64,000 bases of DNA from Acidipila rosea (GCF_004339725.1 NZ_SMGK01000001.1:1178001-1242000); one strand, 5' to 3'. Counted from the first letter of the stretch, positions 51,620-60,190 are shown. A program made the numbers and translations. The notes: a model not told the origin generated them from the sequence alone.

Positions 51620-52681
51620 CTAGCGAGTCGCGCTGGCGTGCTCGGAGACCTCGATGCTGCGAGGCAGGTTCCGGTGCAGGACCTGAGCGATCTGACCGGC
51701 CTCATCCATGAGCTGCGTGAACTGCTCGGGGTAGATGGACTGGGCGCCATCGGAGAGCGCCTTGTCCGGCTGGTGGTGGACTTCGACGATGAGCCCGTCC
51801 GCTCCAACGGCGACAGCTGCACGGCTGAGCGCGATGACCTTGTTGCGCTTGCCGGTGCCGTGGCTGGGATCGACCACGATGGGCAGATGGCTGAGACGCT
51901 GGACAGCGGGAACGACGCTGAGGTCGAGGGTGAAGCGGGTATGTTCTGCGAAGGTGCGCACGCCGCGTTCGCAGAGGATGACCTCGTAGTTGCCTTCGCT
52001 CATGATGTACTCGGCGGCCATGAGGAACTCCTCAAGGGTCGCGGCCATGCCGCGCTTCAACAGAACGGGCTTGCGCTTTTTGCCGGCTGCGCGCAGAAGG
52101 GAATAGTTCTGCATGTTGCGGGCGCCGATCTGGATGATGTCTGCGTAGTCGTTGACGAGTTCGAGGGCTTCAGTATCGATGGCCTCCGTGACGATGCGCA
52201 GGCCGTACTTGTCGCGAATCTCAGCCATGATTTTGAGCGCTTCTTCGCCAAGGCCCTGGAACGCATAAGGCGAGGTGCGGGGCTTGTAGGCGCCACCGCG
52301 GAAGAACTGTGCACCGGCTGCAGCAACCTGCTCGGCGACCGCGAAAGCCTGCTCCCGCGTCTCGATGGAACAGGGGCCAGCGATGACTGCCAGGTCGCGT
52401 CCACCGATCGAGGCATTCGTGCCCGGGAAGCGGATGATGGTGTCTTCGTCTTTCACGTCGCGGCTGACGAGTTTGTAGGGCTTGGAAACGCGAATCACCT
52501 CGGCGACGCCGGAGAGTTCCTCGATATTGCCCTGATCAATCTGTCCCTGGTTGCCGGTGATGCCGATGGCAGTGCGCTGCGCGCCGGGCATGGGGTGAGG
52601 ACGGAAACCTAACTGCTCAATGTGTTCGCAGACAACCTGAATTTCTTCGGGCGTCGCCTGCGCCTTCATGACGACTAGCAT
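51620..52681 (-). CDS. aroF: 3-deoxy-7-phosphoheptulonate synthase (DAHP synthase, AroF/Thermotoga type)
   Basis: A 353-residue enzyme condensing phosphoenolpyruvate and erythrose-4-phosphate, the first step of aromatic amino acid synthesis. The N-terminal 65 residues are the ferredoxin-like regulatory domain (LVVMKAQATPEEIQVVCEHI). The barrel shows AVIAGPCSIETREQ, RGGAYKPRTSPYAFQG, IQIGARNMQNYSLL, LLKRGMAATLEEFL and the metal residues in CERGVRTF and DPSHGTGKR. The ATG at 52681 has AAAGGTG upstream at a wide spacing. It probably responds to Phe/Tyr via the N-terminal domain, as in Thermotoga. Confidence 0.95.
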   Translation of the reverse strand: MLVVMKAQATPEEIQVVCEHIEQLGFRPHPMPGAQRTAIGITGNQGQIDQGNIEELSGVAEVIRVSKPYKLVSRDVKDEDTIIRFPGTNASIGGRDLAVIAGPCSIETREQAFAVAEQVAAAGAQFFRGGAYKPRTSPYAFQGLGEEALKIMAEIRDKYGLRIVTEAIDTEALELVNDYADIIQIGARNMQNYSLLRAAGKKRKPVLLKRGMAATLEEFLMAAEYIMSEGNYEVILCERGVRTFAEHTRFTLDLSVVPAVQRLSHLPIVVDPSHGTGKRNKVIALSRAAVAVGADGLIVEVHHQPDKALSDGAQSIYPEQFTQLMDEAGQIAQVLHRNLPRSIEVSEHASATR

Positions 52682-52826
52682 GTGGTGTGCACACCTTTCC
52701 TTATGAGCCTTAAGTGTATCGCGAACGAGCACAAACCCGCCGCCAAAGTTCCATGGACTTTGCTTCCAAACGTGGGGGCGCGATAGTCGCAAAAGGGACT
52801 ATCTGAGACGAGGCGCGTGGTTTCGG

Positions 52827-53528
52827 TCATAGATCGAGGACGCTCTCCGGTTTGCCGTGGGCCACGACTTCGCCGGCCTTGATGACGAGCAGATTGTCGG
52901 CGTGGGCGCGGGCCTGCGCAAGGTCGTGAGTGACCCAGAGGCAGGTGAGCCCCCGCTCGCGAATCAGGGAGGCGAGCAGGTCTTCGATGCCGCGCTTGGC
53001 GTCTTCATCGAGGGCAGAGGTTGGCTCGTCGAGCAGAAGAACCTCGGGTTGGTTCATGAGGGCGCGAGTGATCGCCACACGCTGTCCTTCTCCGCCGGAG
53101 AGGGTGGCCGGGGAGCGACTGGCGTAGCCGGCTAGCCCCACCTGAGCCAGTGCTGCTTCGATCTGGTCCTGGGAAACACTCTCGCCATGCTGCCGAGGGC
53201 CGAAGGCGATGTTTTCTCCGACAGTGCCGGGGAAGAGATAGGCGCGCTGCATGACCATGCCAATGCGGCGGCGAAGCTCCCGGGGGAGGATGGTGCGGGT
53301 GTCGGCACCGTCGAGGAGGACCTTGCCTGAGGTCGGCTCATCGAGGCGATTGATGAGGCGCAGGAGGGAGCTCTTGCCTGCGCCGCTAGGTCCAACAATG
53401 CCAAGGACTTCGCCGCGTTCGACCCGGAAGTTGATGTTGGATAAAAGAAATCGCTCCGACGGCGGAGGCAACTCCCGGCCAAGATCTAAGCACTCAATTA
53501 GAGGAAACAATGGCGGCGATTGACCCAC
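52827..53528 (-). CDS. fetA: ABC transporter ATPase, FetA-like (YbbL)
   Basis: A 233-residue ATPase. Walker A is GPSGAGKSS, the signature is LSGGEGQRVAI, Walker B is VLLLDEPTSALDE, and the H-loop is LWVTHDLAQARAHAD. The LWVTHD ending and short length resemble E. coli FetA (YbbL), the partner of the FetB permease, although phosphate-type ATPases are similar too. No permease gene is adjacent; a fetB lies at 5.1-5.8 kb. The start is uncertain: the GTG at 53528 has a TACACT box seven bases upstream; an in-frame TTG at 53546 exists. Confidence 0.82.
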   Translation of the reverse strand: MGQSPPLFPLIECLDLGRELPPPSERFLLSNINFRVERGEVLGIVGPSGAGKSSLLRLINRLDEPTSGKVLLDGADTRTILPRELRRRIGMVMQRAYLFPGTVGENIAFGPRQHGESVSQDQIEAALAQVGLAGYASRSPATLSGGEGQRVAITRALMNQPEVLLLDEPTSALDEDAKRGIEDLLASLIRERGLTCLWVTHDLAQARAHADNLLVIKAGEVVAHGKPESVLDL

Positions 53529-53535
53529 AGGACAC

Positions 53536-53541
53536 AGTGTA
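53536..53541 (-). promoter_or_regulatory. -10 box next to the fetA start (leaderless candidate)
   Basis: On the minus strand TACACT is followed by seven bases and the GTG at 53528; a TTGAGC -35-like hexamer lies 18 bases upstream of it. Confidence 0.4.
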
Positions 53542-53594
53542 GGCAATTAAGTCCGCGAGGCTCAACCTCAATTCAAGAGACGAGGAACTCCCCT

Positions 53595-54287
53595 ATGACG
53601 ATCAAAACGAATGACCTTACGACACGGATAAGAATGGGCGCAATCACCCTCTCTGCAGCCGTCCTCTTTTGCGCTCTCCCTGCAACCGCCCAGATGGCAG
53701 GAGGAGGTGGCGGCATGCAACAGTCCTCTCCGCAAGCACCTGCAGGGCAGCAGCCGGGGGCTCAACAACCCGGCGCCCAGCCAGGAATGATGCCCGGCGC
53801 GCCGAATAGTCCGCAAATGATGATGGATGACATGTTCGTCAAAAAGGAGATACAGGGTGGCATGGCACAGCTGCAACTGGGACAGTTGGCACAGCAGAAG
53901 GCGTCGAGCGATGATGTGAAACAGTATGCAGCCAAGATGGTTCAGGACCATACCAAGATGTCGAGCATTCTGAATCAAGCGGCACAGCAACTCCACATCA
54001 AGCCCTCAGACAAACTGGATGGCAAGGACAAGTCACTGGTAAAGAAGCTGCAGACATCGTCGGGGCAGCAGTTCGACGAGATGTATATCGAAGCTATGAT
54101 CAAGGATCACAAAGAGGCGCTGAAAGAGTTCAAGAGCGAAGCGGAGAATGGGCAGAATCCTTCCCTGAAGCAGTTTGCAAATCAGGGCGCTCAGATGATC
54201 CAGCAGCACCTGCAACTGGCTCAGCAGCTGGCTCAGGCACACAACCTGCCGGAAGATGGAAAGGCGAAGATGAAGTCGGGCGAGTAG
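53595..54287 (+). CDS. Secreted DUF4142 protein
   Basis: A 230-residue protein with a signal peptide (MGAITLSAAVLFCALPATA), a Gly/Gln/Pro-rich linker (residues about 33-75) and a C-terminal four-helix ferritin-like DUF4142 domain: FVKKEIQGGMAQLQLGQLAQQ, KQYAAKMVQDHTKMSSILN and EMYIEAMIKDHKEALKEF. The metal ligands of ferritins are not obvious. The function is unknown. GAGG lies about 10 bases ahead of the ATG. A strong terminator follows. Confidence 0.88.
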   Translation: MTIKTNDLTTRIRMGAITLSAAVLFCALPATAQMAGGGGGMQQSSPQAPAGQQPGAQQPGAQPGMMPGAPNSPQMMMDDMFVKKEIQGGMAQLQLGQLAQQKASSDDVKQYAAKMVQDHTKMSSILNQAAQQLHIKPSDKLDGKDKSLVKKLQTSSGQQFDEMYIEAMIKDHKEALKEFKSEAENGQNPSLKQFANQGAQMIQQHLQLAQQLAQAHNLPEDGKAKMKSGE

Positions 54288-54312
54288 CGAGAAAGGGCTG
54301 GATTGAAGGAGG

Positions 54313-54341
54313 GGCGCCGGGGAACTTCCGGCGCCATTTTT
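54313..54341 (+). terminator. Intrinsic terminator after the DUF4142 gene
   Basis: An 8-base GC stem (GGCGCCGG with CCGGCGCC), a 7-base loop, then A and five T. A clear factor-independent terminator. Confidence 0.9.
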
Positions 54342-54350
54342 GCGTTTCAT

Positions 54351-54356
54351 TAGAAT
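54351..54356 (+). promoter_or_regulatory. -10 box next to the TPM protein start (leaderless candidate)
   Basis: TAGAAT followed by seven bases and the GTG at 54364; no ribosome-binding site. Confidence 0.4.
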
Positions 54357-54363
54357 AGCTGTA

Positions 54364-55161
54364 GTGAGTATGAAAACCATCGCGCCGAAACAGCTGTTCC
54401 GTGCAGGAGTGCTGCTTGTTGTTTTGGCCTCTCTGTCTGTGGCAGTCTTTGCGCAGGCGGTCAAGGATCTGCCTTCCCCCACAAACTACGTGAGCGACTT
54501 CGCTCATGTGCTCTCGCCTGCGGTCACGCAGCAACTGGATCAGCTCTGCGCTGAAGTCGATCACCAGGCGAAAGCGCAGATTGCCGTGGTGACGGTAGAG
54601 ACTACCGCGGGGCAGGAGATTGGCGACTATGCAGTGCAGCTCGAAGATGCATGGAAGGTCGGGCCCAAGGGCAGCGATCGTGGCGTGATTGTGCTGCTTG
54701 CGGTGAAAGACCGAAAGCGGTTTATTTCCACCGGCTATGGACTTGAGGGCATTCTGCCGGATAGCAAGGTCGGCGTGATCGGACGGCAGATGGTGCCCTA
54801 TCTGCAGAAGGCCGACTATGACTCTGCGGTGAGTCTGGCGGTGAACCAGATCGCCCAGACGATTGCGACGGATGCGAATGTATCGCTGCGGTCCATGCAG
54901 AGACGGGCTCCGCCCCAGGCGGTGCAGTTAAGCCTTGGACAGATAATTTTTCTCGCGCTGGGCGCCTTCCTCGTAATTATCTTCCTGATGAGAGCGGGGG
55001 GCGGTGGCCTGCTGGGCTTCCTGCTGGGGATGTTTCTCGGCGGTGGGGGTCGTGGTGGCCGCGGCGGATGGGGTGGTGGCGGCGGTGATGGTGGTGGCGG
55101 TGGCTTTGGCGGATTCGGTGGCGGCTCGACCGGCGGCGGTGGAGCTGGCGGCGATTGGTAG
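54364..55161 (+). CDS. TPM-domain membrane protein (YgcG/TPM phosphatase family)
   Basis: A 265-residue protein with an N-terminal signal (FRAGVLLVVLASLSVAVFAQ) and the TPM domain (residues about 35-165): YVSDFAHVLSPAVTQQLDQL, IAVVTVETTAGQEIGDYA, RGVIVLLAVKDRKRFISTGYGLEG. A TM follows (IIFLALGAFLVIIFLM) and then a Gly-rich tail of about 50 residues. TPM proteins have been linked to photosystem repair in plants and to envelope stress in bacteria. Start: GTG 54364 or ATG 54370, both in frame. It pairs with lemA 33 bases downstream, a common arrangement. Confidence 0.87.
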   Translation: MSMKTIAPKQLFRAGVLLVVLASLSVAVFAQAVKDLPSPTNYVSDFAHVLSPAVTQQLDQLCAEVDHQAKAQIAVVTVETTAGQEIGDYAVQLEDAWKVGPKGSDRGVIVLLAVKDRKRFISTGYGLEGILPDSKVGVIGRQMVPYLQKADYDSAVSLAVNQIAQTIATDANVSLRSMQRRAPPQAVQLSLGQIIFLALGAFLVIIFLMRAGGGGLLGFLLGMFLGGGGRGGRGGWGGGGGDGGGGGFGGFGGGSTGGGGAGGDW

Positions 55162-55194
55162 TATGGCAACGGCGAAGAAGGAGAACGCAGATTT

Positions 55195-55773
55195 ATGAAA
55201 AAGGGATTGTGGGTAGCGGTCGGTTTTCTAGTGGTCATCGCGCTTGCCGGACTGCTGGTCTTTGGCAGCTATATCAGCGCGAAAAACCAGATGGTCGCCA
55301 AGCAGGAGGCGGTGCATGAGTCATGGTCTCAGGTGGACATAGTTCTACAGCGGCGCGCTGACCTGATCCCAAACCTGGTTGCCACGGTGAAGGGCTACGC
55401 CAAGCACGAAGAGACGGTCTTTGGGGACATTGCCAATGCGCGCGCCGGGCTGCTGAATGCCCGCGATCCGCAAAGCAAGATTCAGGCGAACGGACAGCTG
55501 GATTCGGCACTGGGCCGCCTGTTGATGCTGACGGAAAACTATCCTGACCTGAAGTCGAACCAGAACTTCCTGGCGCTGCAGGACCAGCTTGAAGGCTCTG
55601 AAAACCGGATCGCCGTGGAGCGGCGCCGCTACAACGAGACGCTCCGTGACTACAACACCTTCATCCGGCAATTTCCCAACAGTATCTGGGCCAATATGGC
55701 AGGCTTCCAGCCGAATAATGCCTATTTTGAAGCCAGTCCGGGCTCGCGAAACGCTCCACAGGTGAAGTTCTAA
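55195..55773 (+). CDS. lemA: LemA family protein
   Basis: A 192-residue protein with one N-terminal TM (LWVAVGFLVVIALAGLLVFG) and a long helical bundle: MVAKQEAVHESWSQVDIVLQRRADLIPNLV, LTENYPDLKSNQNFLALQDQLEGSENRIAVERRRYNE and a C-terminal FPNSIWANMAGF. All are LemA hallmarks. The function is unknown but it is usually encoded with TPM or Htpx-like membrane proteins. GGAG lies 10 bases ahead of the ATG. Confidence 0.95.
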   Translation: MKKGLWVAVGFLVVIALAGLLVFGSYISAKNQMVAKQEAVHESWSQVDIVLQRRADLIPNLVATVKGYAKHEETVFGDIANARAGLLNARDPQSKIQANGQLDSALGRLLMLTENYPDLKSNQNFLALQDQLEGSENRIAVERRRYNETLRDYNTFIRQFPNSIWANMAGFQPNNAYFEASPGSRNAPQVKF

Positions 55774-55851
55774 GCGAAAGTTACCTGGGTACAGTCCGGA
55801 ATTGGGACGGATGTTACTGTGGTGTTACTTAAGTTTTGTTTACAGAAATGC

Positions 55852-55938
55852 TATAAAGGCTCTACTTTCAGCATGTGGGCAGTTCTGGGGGAGGGCTGCT
55901 CTAGCGCCTGTGACTCTTTGTAGTCCAGGCGCTTTTTT
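55852..55938 (+). ncRNA. Candidate small RNA with promoter and terminator
   Basis: A TATAAA -10 at 55852-55857 (weak -35) would start a transcript near 55864. It ends in a hairpin whose AGCGCCTG pairs with CAGGCGCT, extended by ACT/AGT, followed by six T at 55933-55938. A second hairpin may form from GGGCAG and CTGCTC upstream. The product would be about 75 bases. It might instead be the end of the lemA transcript. Confidence 0.35.
55903..55938 (+). terminator. Intrinsic terminator downstream of lemA
   Basis: An 8-base stem (AGCGCCTG/CAGGCGCT) with inner pairing and a loop, then TTTTTT. It ends either the TPM-lemA transcript or the small RNA. Confidence 0.8.
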
Positions 55939-56061
55939 AGGTTCGCAATCAGCTATTCCGGGGCACGGTACTGCGACCTTTCCTGGTGATCCAGCATCTT
56001 CTATAGTGACCCCTCATATAAAATTGAGGTGGTAAAAAAGCGATTAAGCTGAAGGAGGAAC

Positions 56062-56394
56062 ATGGCAGGTCAGGCAGTATTGGAAGTGAATGATGCAACC
56101 TTCGAATCGGAGGTGCTGCAGTCGAACGAGCCCGTTCTCGTAGATTTCTGGGCTGCCTGGTGTGGGCCGTGCAAGGCGCTGGGACCGATTGTCGATGAAG
56201 TTGCGGCAGAGTTCACCGGCAAGCTGAAGGTGATGAAGATGGATGTGGATCGCAACTCCGCGACCCCTATGCGCTACGGAATACGGGGAATCCCCGCGCT
56301 GCTGATTTTCAAGGGCGGCAAGGTAGCGGATCAGATTGTTGGCTATGTGCCCAAAGAGACGATCACGCGCAGCCTCTCGAAGGTGATTGCCTAA
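56062..56394 (+). CDS. trxA: Thioredoxin
   Basis: A 110-residue thioredoxin. The redox site is WCGPCK with Cys34 and Cys37, flanked by VLVDFWAAW and the cis-Pro loop GIRGIPALLIF. It reduces disulfides in cytoplasmic proteins with thioredoxin reductase. A strong GAAGGAGG site precedes the ATG. A UUCG-loop terminator follows. Confidence 0.97.
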   Translation: MAGQAVLEVNDATFESEVLQSNEPVLVDFWAAWCGPCKALGPIVDEVAAEFTGKLKVMKMDVDRNSATPMRYGIRGIPALLIFKGGKVADQIVGYVPKETITRSLSKVIA

Positions 56395-56412
56395 GTTTCT
56401 GTTGAGTGAAGG

Positions 56413-56435
56413 GCCTGGCTTCGGCCAGGCTTTTT
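56413..56435 (+). terminator. Intrinsic terminator of trxA
   Basis: A 7-base stem (GCCTGGC/GCCAGGC) capped by a TTCG tetraloop and followed by five T. Confidence 0.92.
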
Positions 56436-56479
56436 CATTGTTGTGTAGTCTTAGCGGGACGGAGAGTTGACCAGGAACG

Positions 56480-57526
56480 ATGACTCACACCCTAACGCCG
56501 CAATCCCAGTTGCTGCTGCAAACAGCTTTTCCTGCCGCCTATGAACAGGGAGCAAAGACAGCCATCGAGACGTGCCTGCGGATTCGGCCGTCGGAAAAGG
56601 TCACGCTGATCACCGATGCTGCGACGCGCGAGATCGCTGCGTCGCTGGCCGCCGAACTGGCGGCGAATGGCTGCAGCTGGAACTCGTTTGTGCTCGAGGA
56701 TCTGTCCACTCGGCCGCTCACGGAGATGCCGGCGGCCGTGCTCGAAGATATGTCCACCTCAGATGTGAGCATCTTTGCGGTGCAGGTGCAGCAGCATGAA
56801 CTGCGCTCGCGCATGCAGATGACGGATGTGGTCAACCGCAGGCGGATGCGCCATGCCCACATGGTCAATATCACTCCGCAGATTATGTGCGAAGGGATGC
56901 GCGCTGATTTTTACGCGGTGGACAGGTTGTCGCAAAAGCTGATCGAGAAGGTGCGTAAGGCGAAGTACATAAAGGCTACGACGGAGGCCGGAACCGATAT
57001 TCGAGCGGAGTTCAGCACGGAGCTGAAATGGCTGAAGACTTCGGGGATTATTTCGCCGGAAAAGTGGGGAAACCTGCCGGGCGGGGAGATTTTTACGACG
57101 CCGCTTGAGGTGAACGGCACCTTTGTTGTGGATGGTGTGGTCGGGGACTATCTTTGCGCGCGGTATGGCTTGCTGAATGCCACCCCGCTGACGATCAAGA
57201 TAGCGGGCAATCGGATTGTGAGCTGCGAGTCAGAGAACAAAAGGCTGCGCGACGACTTCTGGGAGTACACGCACACAGACGAAAACTCGGACCGGGTAGG
57301 TGAGTTTGCGATCGGTACGAATATCGGCGTGAAGCATGTAATCGGCAATATTCTGCAGGACGAGAAGTTTCCAGGGATTCATATTGCGTTTGGGAATCCG
57401 TATGGAGAGCACACGGGGGCGCAGTGGACCTCGGGCACACATATCGATGTGGTTGGACTGCGCTTCAATATCTGGGTCGAAGACGAACAGGTGATGCGCG
57501 ATGGGCAGTTTCTGATTGAGCCCTAA
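56480..57526 (+). CDS. M29-family aminopeptidase (aminopeptidase T/AmpS-like)
   Basis: A 348-residue metallopeptidase. The C-terminal metal region is visible: DRVGEFAIGTN and NPYGEHTGAQWTSGTHIDVVGL carry the Glu, His and Asp ligands of M29 enzymes. The N-terminal half (VTLITDAATREIAASLAAEL) matches the family Rossmann-like domain. It should remove N-terminal residues from peptides using Co or Zn. It is slightly shorter than Thermus aminopeptidase T (408), with a compact N-terminal region. AGGA precedes the ATG. Confidence 0.88.
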   Translation: MTHTLTPQSQLLLQTAFPAAYEQGAKTAIETCLRIRPSEKVTLITDAATREIAASLAAELAANGCSWNSFVLEDLSTRPLTEMPAAVLEDMSTSDVSIFAVQVQQHELRSRMQMTDVVNRRRMRHAHMVNITPQIMCEGMRADFYAVDRLSQKLIEKVRKAKYIKATTEAGTDIRAEFSTELKWLKTSGIISPEKWGNLPGGEIFTTPLEVNGTFVVDGVVGDYLCARYGLLNATPLTIKIAGNRIVSCESENKRLRDDFWEYTHTDENSDRVGEFAIGTNIGVKHVIGNILQDEKFPGIHIAFGNPYGEHTGAQWTSGTHIDVVGLRFNIWVEDEQVMRDGQFLIEP

Positions 57527-57562
57527 GCGAGCAAACAGCAACACTCAGGAAAGATGGTGACA

Positions 57563-58540
57563 ATGAATACTTTTGCGACTTCTTTTGAAACCAAGCAGCT
57601 TGGCAACTCTGACCTTCATCTGACGCCGATCGGCTACGGCGCCTGGGCTATTGGCGGCGGCAACTGGGAATTTGCCTGGGGCAGCCAGGACGATGACGAG
57701 TCAGTGAAGACGATTGAACGCGCGCTGGAGGAAGGCATCAACTGGATCGATACGGCGGCTATCTATGGCCTCGGTCATTCGGAAGAAGTGGTTGCGCGGG
57801 CGCTGAAGAACTCCGGCAAGAAGCCCTACATCTTCACGAAGTGCTCGATGCGGTGGCATTCGGATCGCACGATCTATCGCTCACTGAAGGCTTCCTCCGT
57901 GCAGGAAGAGATCGAAAATTCACTGAAGCGGCTGCATGTCGATACGATCGATCTCTACCAGATTCACTGGCCTAACCCTGAAGGTGAGATCGAAGAAGGA
58001 TGGGAGGCGCTGGCGAAGCTTAAGGAGGCAGGGAAGGTACGCTACATTGGCGTATCGAACTTCAATGTAGAGCAGATGAAGCGCGTGCAGAAAATTGCTC
58101 CGATCACTTCTCTGCAGCCCCCGTATTCGCTGGTGAACCCGGCAGTCGAAAATGAGATTCTGCCCTTCTGCAAAGAAAACAATATAGGTGTTATCAACTA
58201 CTCACCAATGGCTTCCGGTCTGTTGACGGGCAAGATGTCTGCAGAGCGAATTGCCCAGATGCCAGAAGACGATTGGCGGAAGCGGTCACCTAATTTCAAG
58301 GAGCCGAAACTTTCGCGCAATCTGAAGCTGGTGGAGTTGCTGAAGGAAATCGGCAAGGAGCACGATGTGCAGCCGGGAGTTGTTGCGATTGCGTGGACAC
58401 TCCATCATCCTGCTGTCACAGCGGCGATTGTCGGCGCACGGCGGCCGGATCAGGTGGACGGAATCATGCCCGCGGCAACTTTCCGGTTAAGCGAAGAGGA
58501 GTTCAACCGGATCGGCCAGTTCCTGCAGGCGAATCAGTAG
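57563..58540 (+). CDS. Aldo/keto reductase
   Basis: A 325-residue NADPH-dependent reductase with a TIM barrel. The tetrad region is visible: NWIDTAAIYGLGHSEE (Asp and Tyr), PYIFTKCSM (Lys) and IDLYQIHWPNPE (His). The cofactor part includes YSPMASGLLTGK and VGARRPDQV. The substrate is an aldehyde or ketone sugar-like compound. The ATG at 57563 has GGAAAG at 9 bases; a second ATG at 57554 lies directly against the ribosome site. A perfect terminator follows. Confidence 0.93.
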   Translation: MNTFATSFETKQLGNSDLHLTPIGYGAWAIGGGNWEFAWGSQDDDESVKTIERALEEGINWIDTAAIYGLGHSEEVVARALKNSGKKPYIFTKCSMRWHSDRTIYRSLKASSVQEEIENSLKRLHVDTIDLYQIHWPNPEGEIEEGWEALAKLKEAGKVRYIGVSNFNVEQMKRVQKIAPITSLQPPYSLVNPAVENEILPFCKENNIGVINYSPMASGLLTGKMSAERIAQMPEDDWRKRSPNFKEPKLSRNLKLVELLKEIGKEHDVQPGVVAIAWTLHHPAVTAAIVGARRPDQVDGIMPAATFRLSEEEFNRIGQFLQANQ

Positions 58541-58560
58541 GATTGAGAAGAGAAAAAGGA

Positions 58561-58595
58561 AAGCCTGCGAGGAGCAATTCCTCGCAGGCTTTTTT
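58561..58595. terminator. Strong terminator between convergent genes
   Basis: A 13-base perfect stem (AAGCCTGCGAGGA with TCCTCGCAGGCTT) around a 5-base loop, then T run. It serves the aldo/keto reductase and probably the convergent catalase gene. Confidence 0.92.
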
Positions 58596-58609
58596 AGTGC
58601 TGGTTGGCT

Positions 58610-60082
58610 TTACTTTGCTCCGACTGCTTCTCCTACGCTCAACCCCAGGCCCTTGGCGACGCCTTCTCCGTAGGCAGGATCCGCTTTGTAGAAGTGCTCC
58701 ACCTGGCGCTCCTGAATGTTGCGAGGCGTCTGGCCGAGGCTGCCGACGATGTTCTCGATCAGCCGCTGCTTCTCATCTGCAGGCATCAGGCGGAAGAGGT
58801 TGCCGGGCTGGCTGTAGTAGTCGCTGTCATCGCGGTGGTTGTGTCGAGCTACCGTGCCGCTGACCTGTTTCGGGCGTTCCTTGTAGGCAGGATTCTCAGT
58901 CGGGCCGCCAAAACTGTTCGGCTCATAGTTAGGCGAACTGCCGCCGTTGCCATCGAAGCGCATTGCACCATCGCGGTTGTAGGTGGCGAAGGGGCACTGC
59001 GGCTTGTTGATGGGCAGCGAGTCGTAGTTGGCGCCGATGCGATAGCGATGCGCATCAGGATAAGAAATCAGGCGTGCCTGCAACATCTTGTCCGGTGAGT
59101 ACCCCATGCCGGGCGGTACGTTGCGGGGCTCGAATGCGGCTTGCTCGACCTCGGCAAAGTAGTTCTCGGGGTTCCGATCGAGAGTCATCTCCCCTACGTC
59201 AACCAGCGGATAGTCCTTGTGGGGCCAGACCTTGGTGAGGTCGAACGGGTTGATGTGGTAGGTTTCGGCTTCATGCTCAGGCATGATCTGGATGCAGACG
59301 CGCCATTTGGGGAAGTCACCTTTTTCTATGGCAGTGAAGAGATCGCGCTGCGCATAATCGGGATCGATGCCGCGCATCTCGCTCGCCTGATCGCCATGGA
59401 GATTCTTGATGCCCTGCTTGGTCTTGAAGTGCCACTTTACATAGAAGAGTTCGTTTTTGGCATTGATGAGCGAGAAGGTGTGGCTGGAGTAGCCATTCAT
59501 GTGGCGATAACCATCGGGAGTGCCGCGGTCGCTGAAGAGGATGGTGACCTGGTGGAGCGACTCGGGAGAAAGCGACCAGAAGTCCCACATCATAGTGGGA
59601 GATTTGAGGTTGGTCTGCGGGTCGCGCTTCTGCGTGTGAATGAAGTCACCAAACTTCAGCGGATCACGGATGAAGAAGACTGGGGTGTTGTTGCCGGTCA
59701 TGTCCCAGTTGCCCTCTTCGGTATAGAACTTGACGGCGAAGCCGCGCGGGTCACGCTCCGTATCCGCGGAGCCCTTTTCACCACCCACGGTCGAGCAACG
59801 GATGAACATGGGAGTGGACTTGCCGACCTTCTCAAACATTTTGGCAGACGTCCACTTTGCCATCTCTGGGTTGTTGCAGACGAAATGTCCATGGGCTCCC
59901 GACCCCTTGGCGTGGACAACACGCTCCGGGATTCGTTCACGGTTAAAGTGGGCCATCTTTTCAAACAGCAGGAAATCTTCGTACACAATTGGGCCGCGTG
60001 GACCAACGGTGAGTGAGTTCTGATTGTCCCCTACCGGACGACCTGCGTCGGTGGTCATCGTCTTGTGAGTTTCTTCTGGCAT
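58610..60082 (-). CDS. katA: Catalase (haem, KatA type)
   Basis: A 490-residue monofunctional catalase that splits hydrogen peroxide. The distal His is in [12 protein letters not shown] and the proximal haem Tyr in [14 protein letters not shown]. Other marks are [25 protein letters not shown] and the NADPH-region sequences typical of small-subunit (clade 3) catalases. The ATG at 60082 has GGAGGA 5 bases ahead. It is divergent from oxyR and shares the control region with it. Confidence 0.97.
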   Translation of the reverse strand: MPEETHKTMTTDAGRPVGDNQNSLTVGPRGPIVYEDFLLFEKMAHFNRERIPERVVHAKGSGAHGHFVCNNPEMAKWTSAKMFEKVGKSTPMFIRCSTVGGEKGSADTERDPRGFAVKFYTEEGNWDMTGNNTPVFFIRDPLKFGDFIHTQKRDPQTNLKSPTMMWDFWSLSPESLHQVTILFSDRGTPDGYRHMNGYSSHTFSLINAKNELFYVKWHFKTKQGIKNLHGDQASEMRGIDPDYAQRDLFTAIEKGDFPKWRVCIQIMPEHEAETYHINPFDLTKVWPHKDYPLVDVGEMTLDRNPENYFAEVEQAAFEPRNVPPGMGYSPDKMLQARLISYPDAHRYRIGANYDSLPINKPQCPFATYNRDGAMRFDGNGGSSPNYEPNSFGGPTENPAYKERPKQVSGTVARHNHRDDSDYYSQPGNLFRLMPADEKQRLIENIVGSLGQTPRNIQERQVEHFYKADPAYGEGVAKGLGLSVGEAVGAK

Positions 60083-60153
60083 AGAAATCCTCCGGTAGCA
60101 GGAGTTACCCGCCACACAGGAGAACAGTACACCCGGAGCTGCAGATAGGGCCA

Positions 60154-60190
60154 ATATCTAATTCGTATACTTGGGATAGGCGGTGACTAT
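60154..60190. promoter_or_regulatory. OxyR-type operator in the katA-oxyR intergenic region
   Basis: ATAT-n7-GTAT-n7-ATAG-n7-CTAT at exact spacing fits the four-tetrad OxyR consensus ATAG-n7-CTAT-n7-ATAG-n7-CTAT at 14 of 16 bases. The last tetrad covers the oxyR start codon (60189), which would give autorepression, while the other side faces katA. Confidence 0.72.

Larger units (their letters stand above)
55774..56061. other. Intergenic region between lemA and trxA
   Basis: It holds a candidate small RNA with terminator (listed separately) and an inverted repeat CCTCA-n8-TGAGG at 56012-56029 around a TATAAA box, probably in the trxA promoter. A 77-codon frame here lacks protein character. 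Confidence 0.5.

Noticed and set aside
55802..56035. 77-codon frame upstream of trxA
   Set aside because: It runs through a terminator hairpin and the trxA promoter region and has no ribosome site or protein-like pattern.
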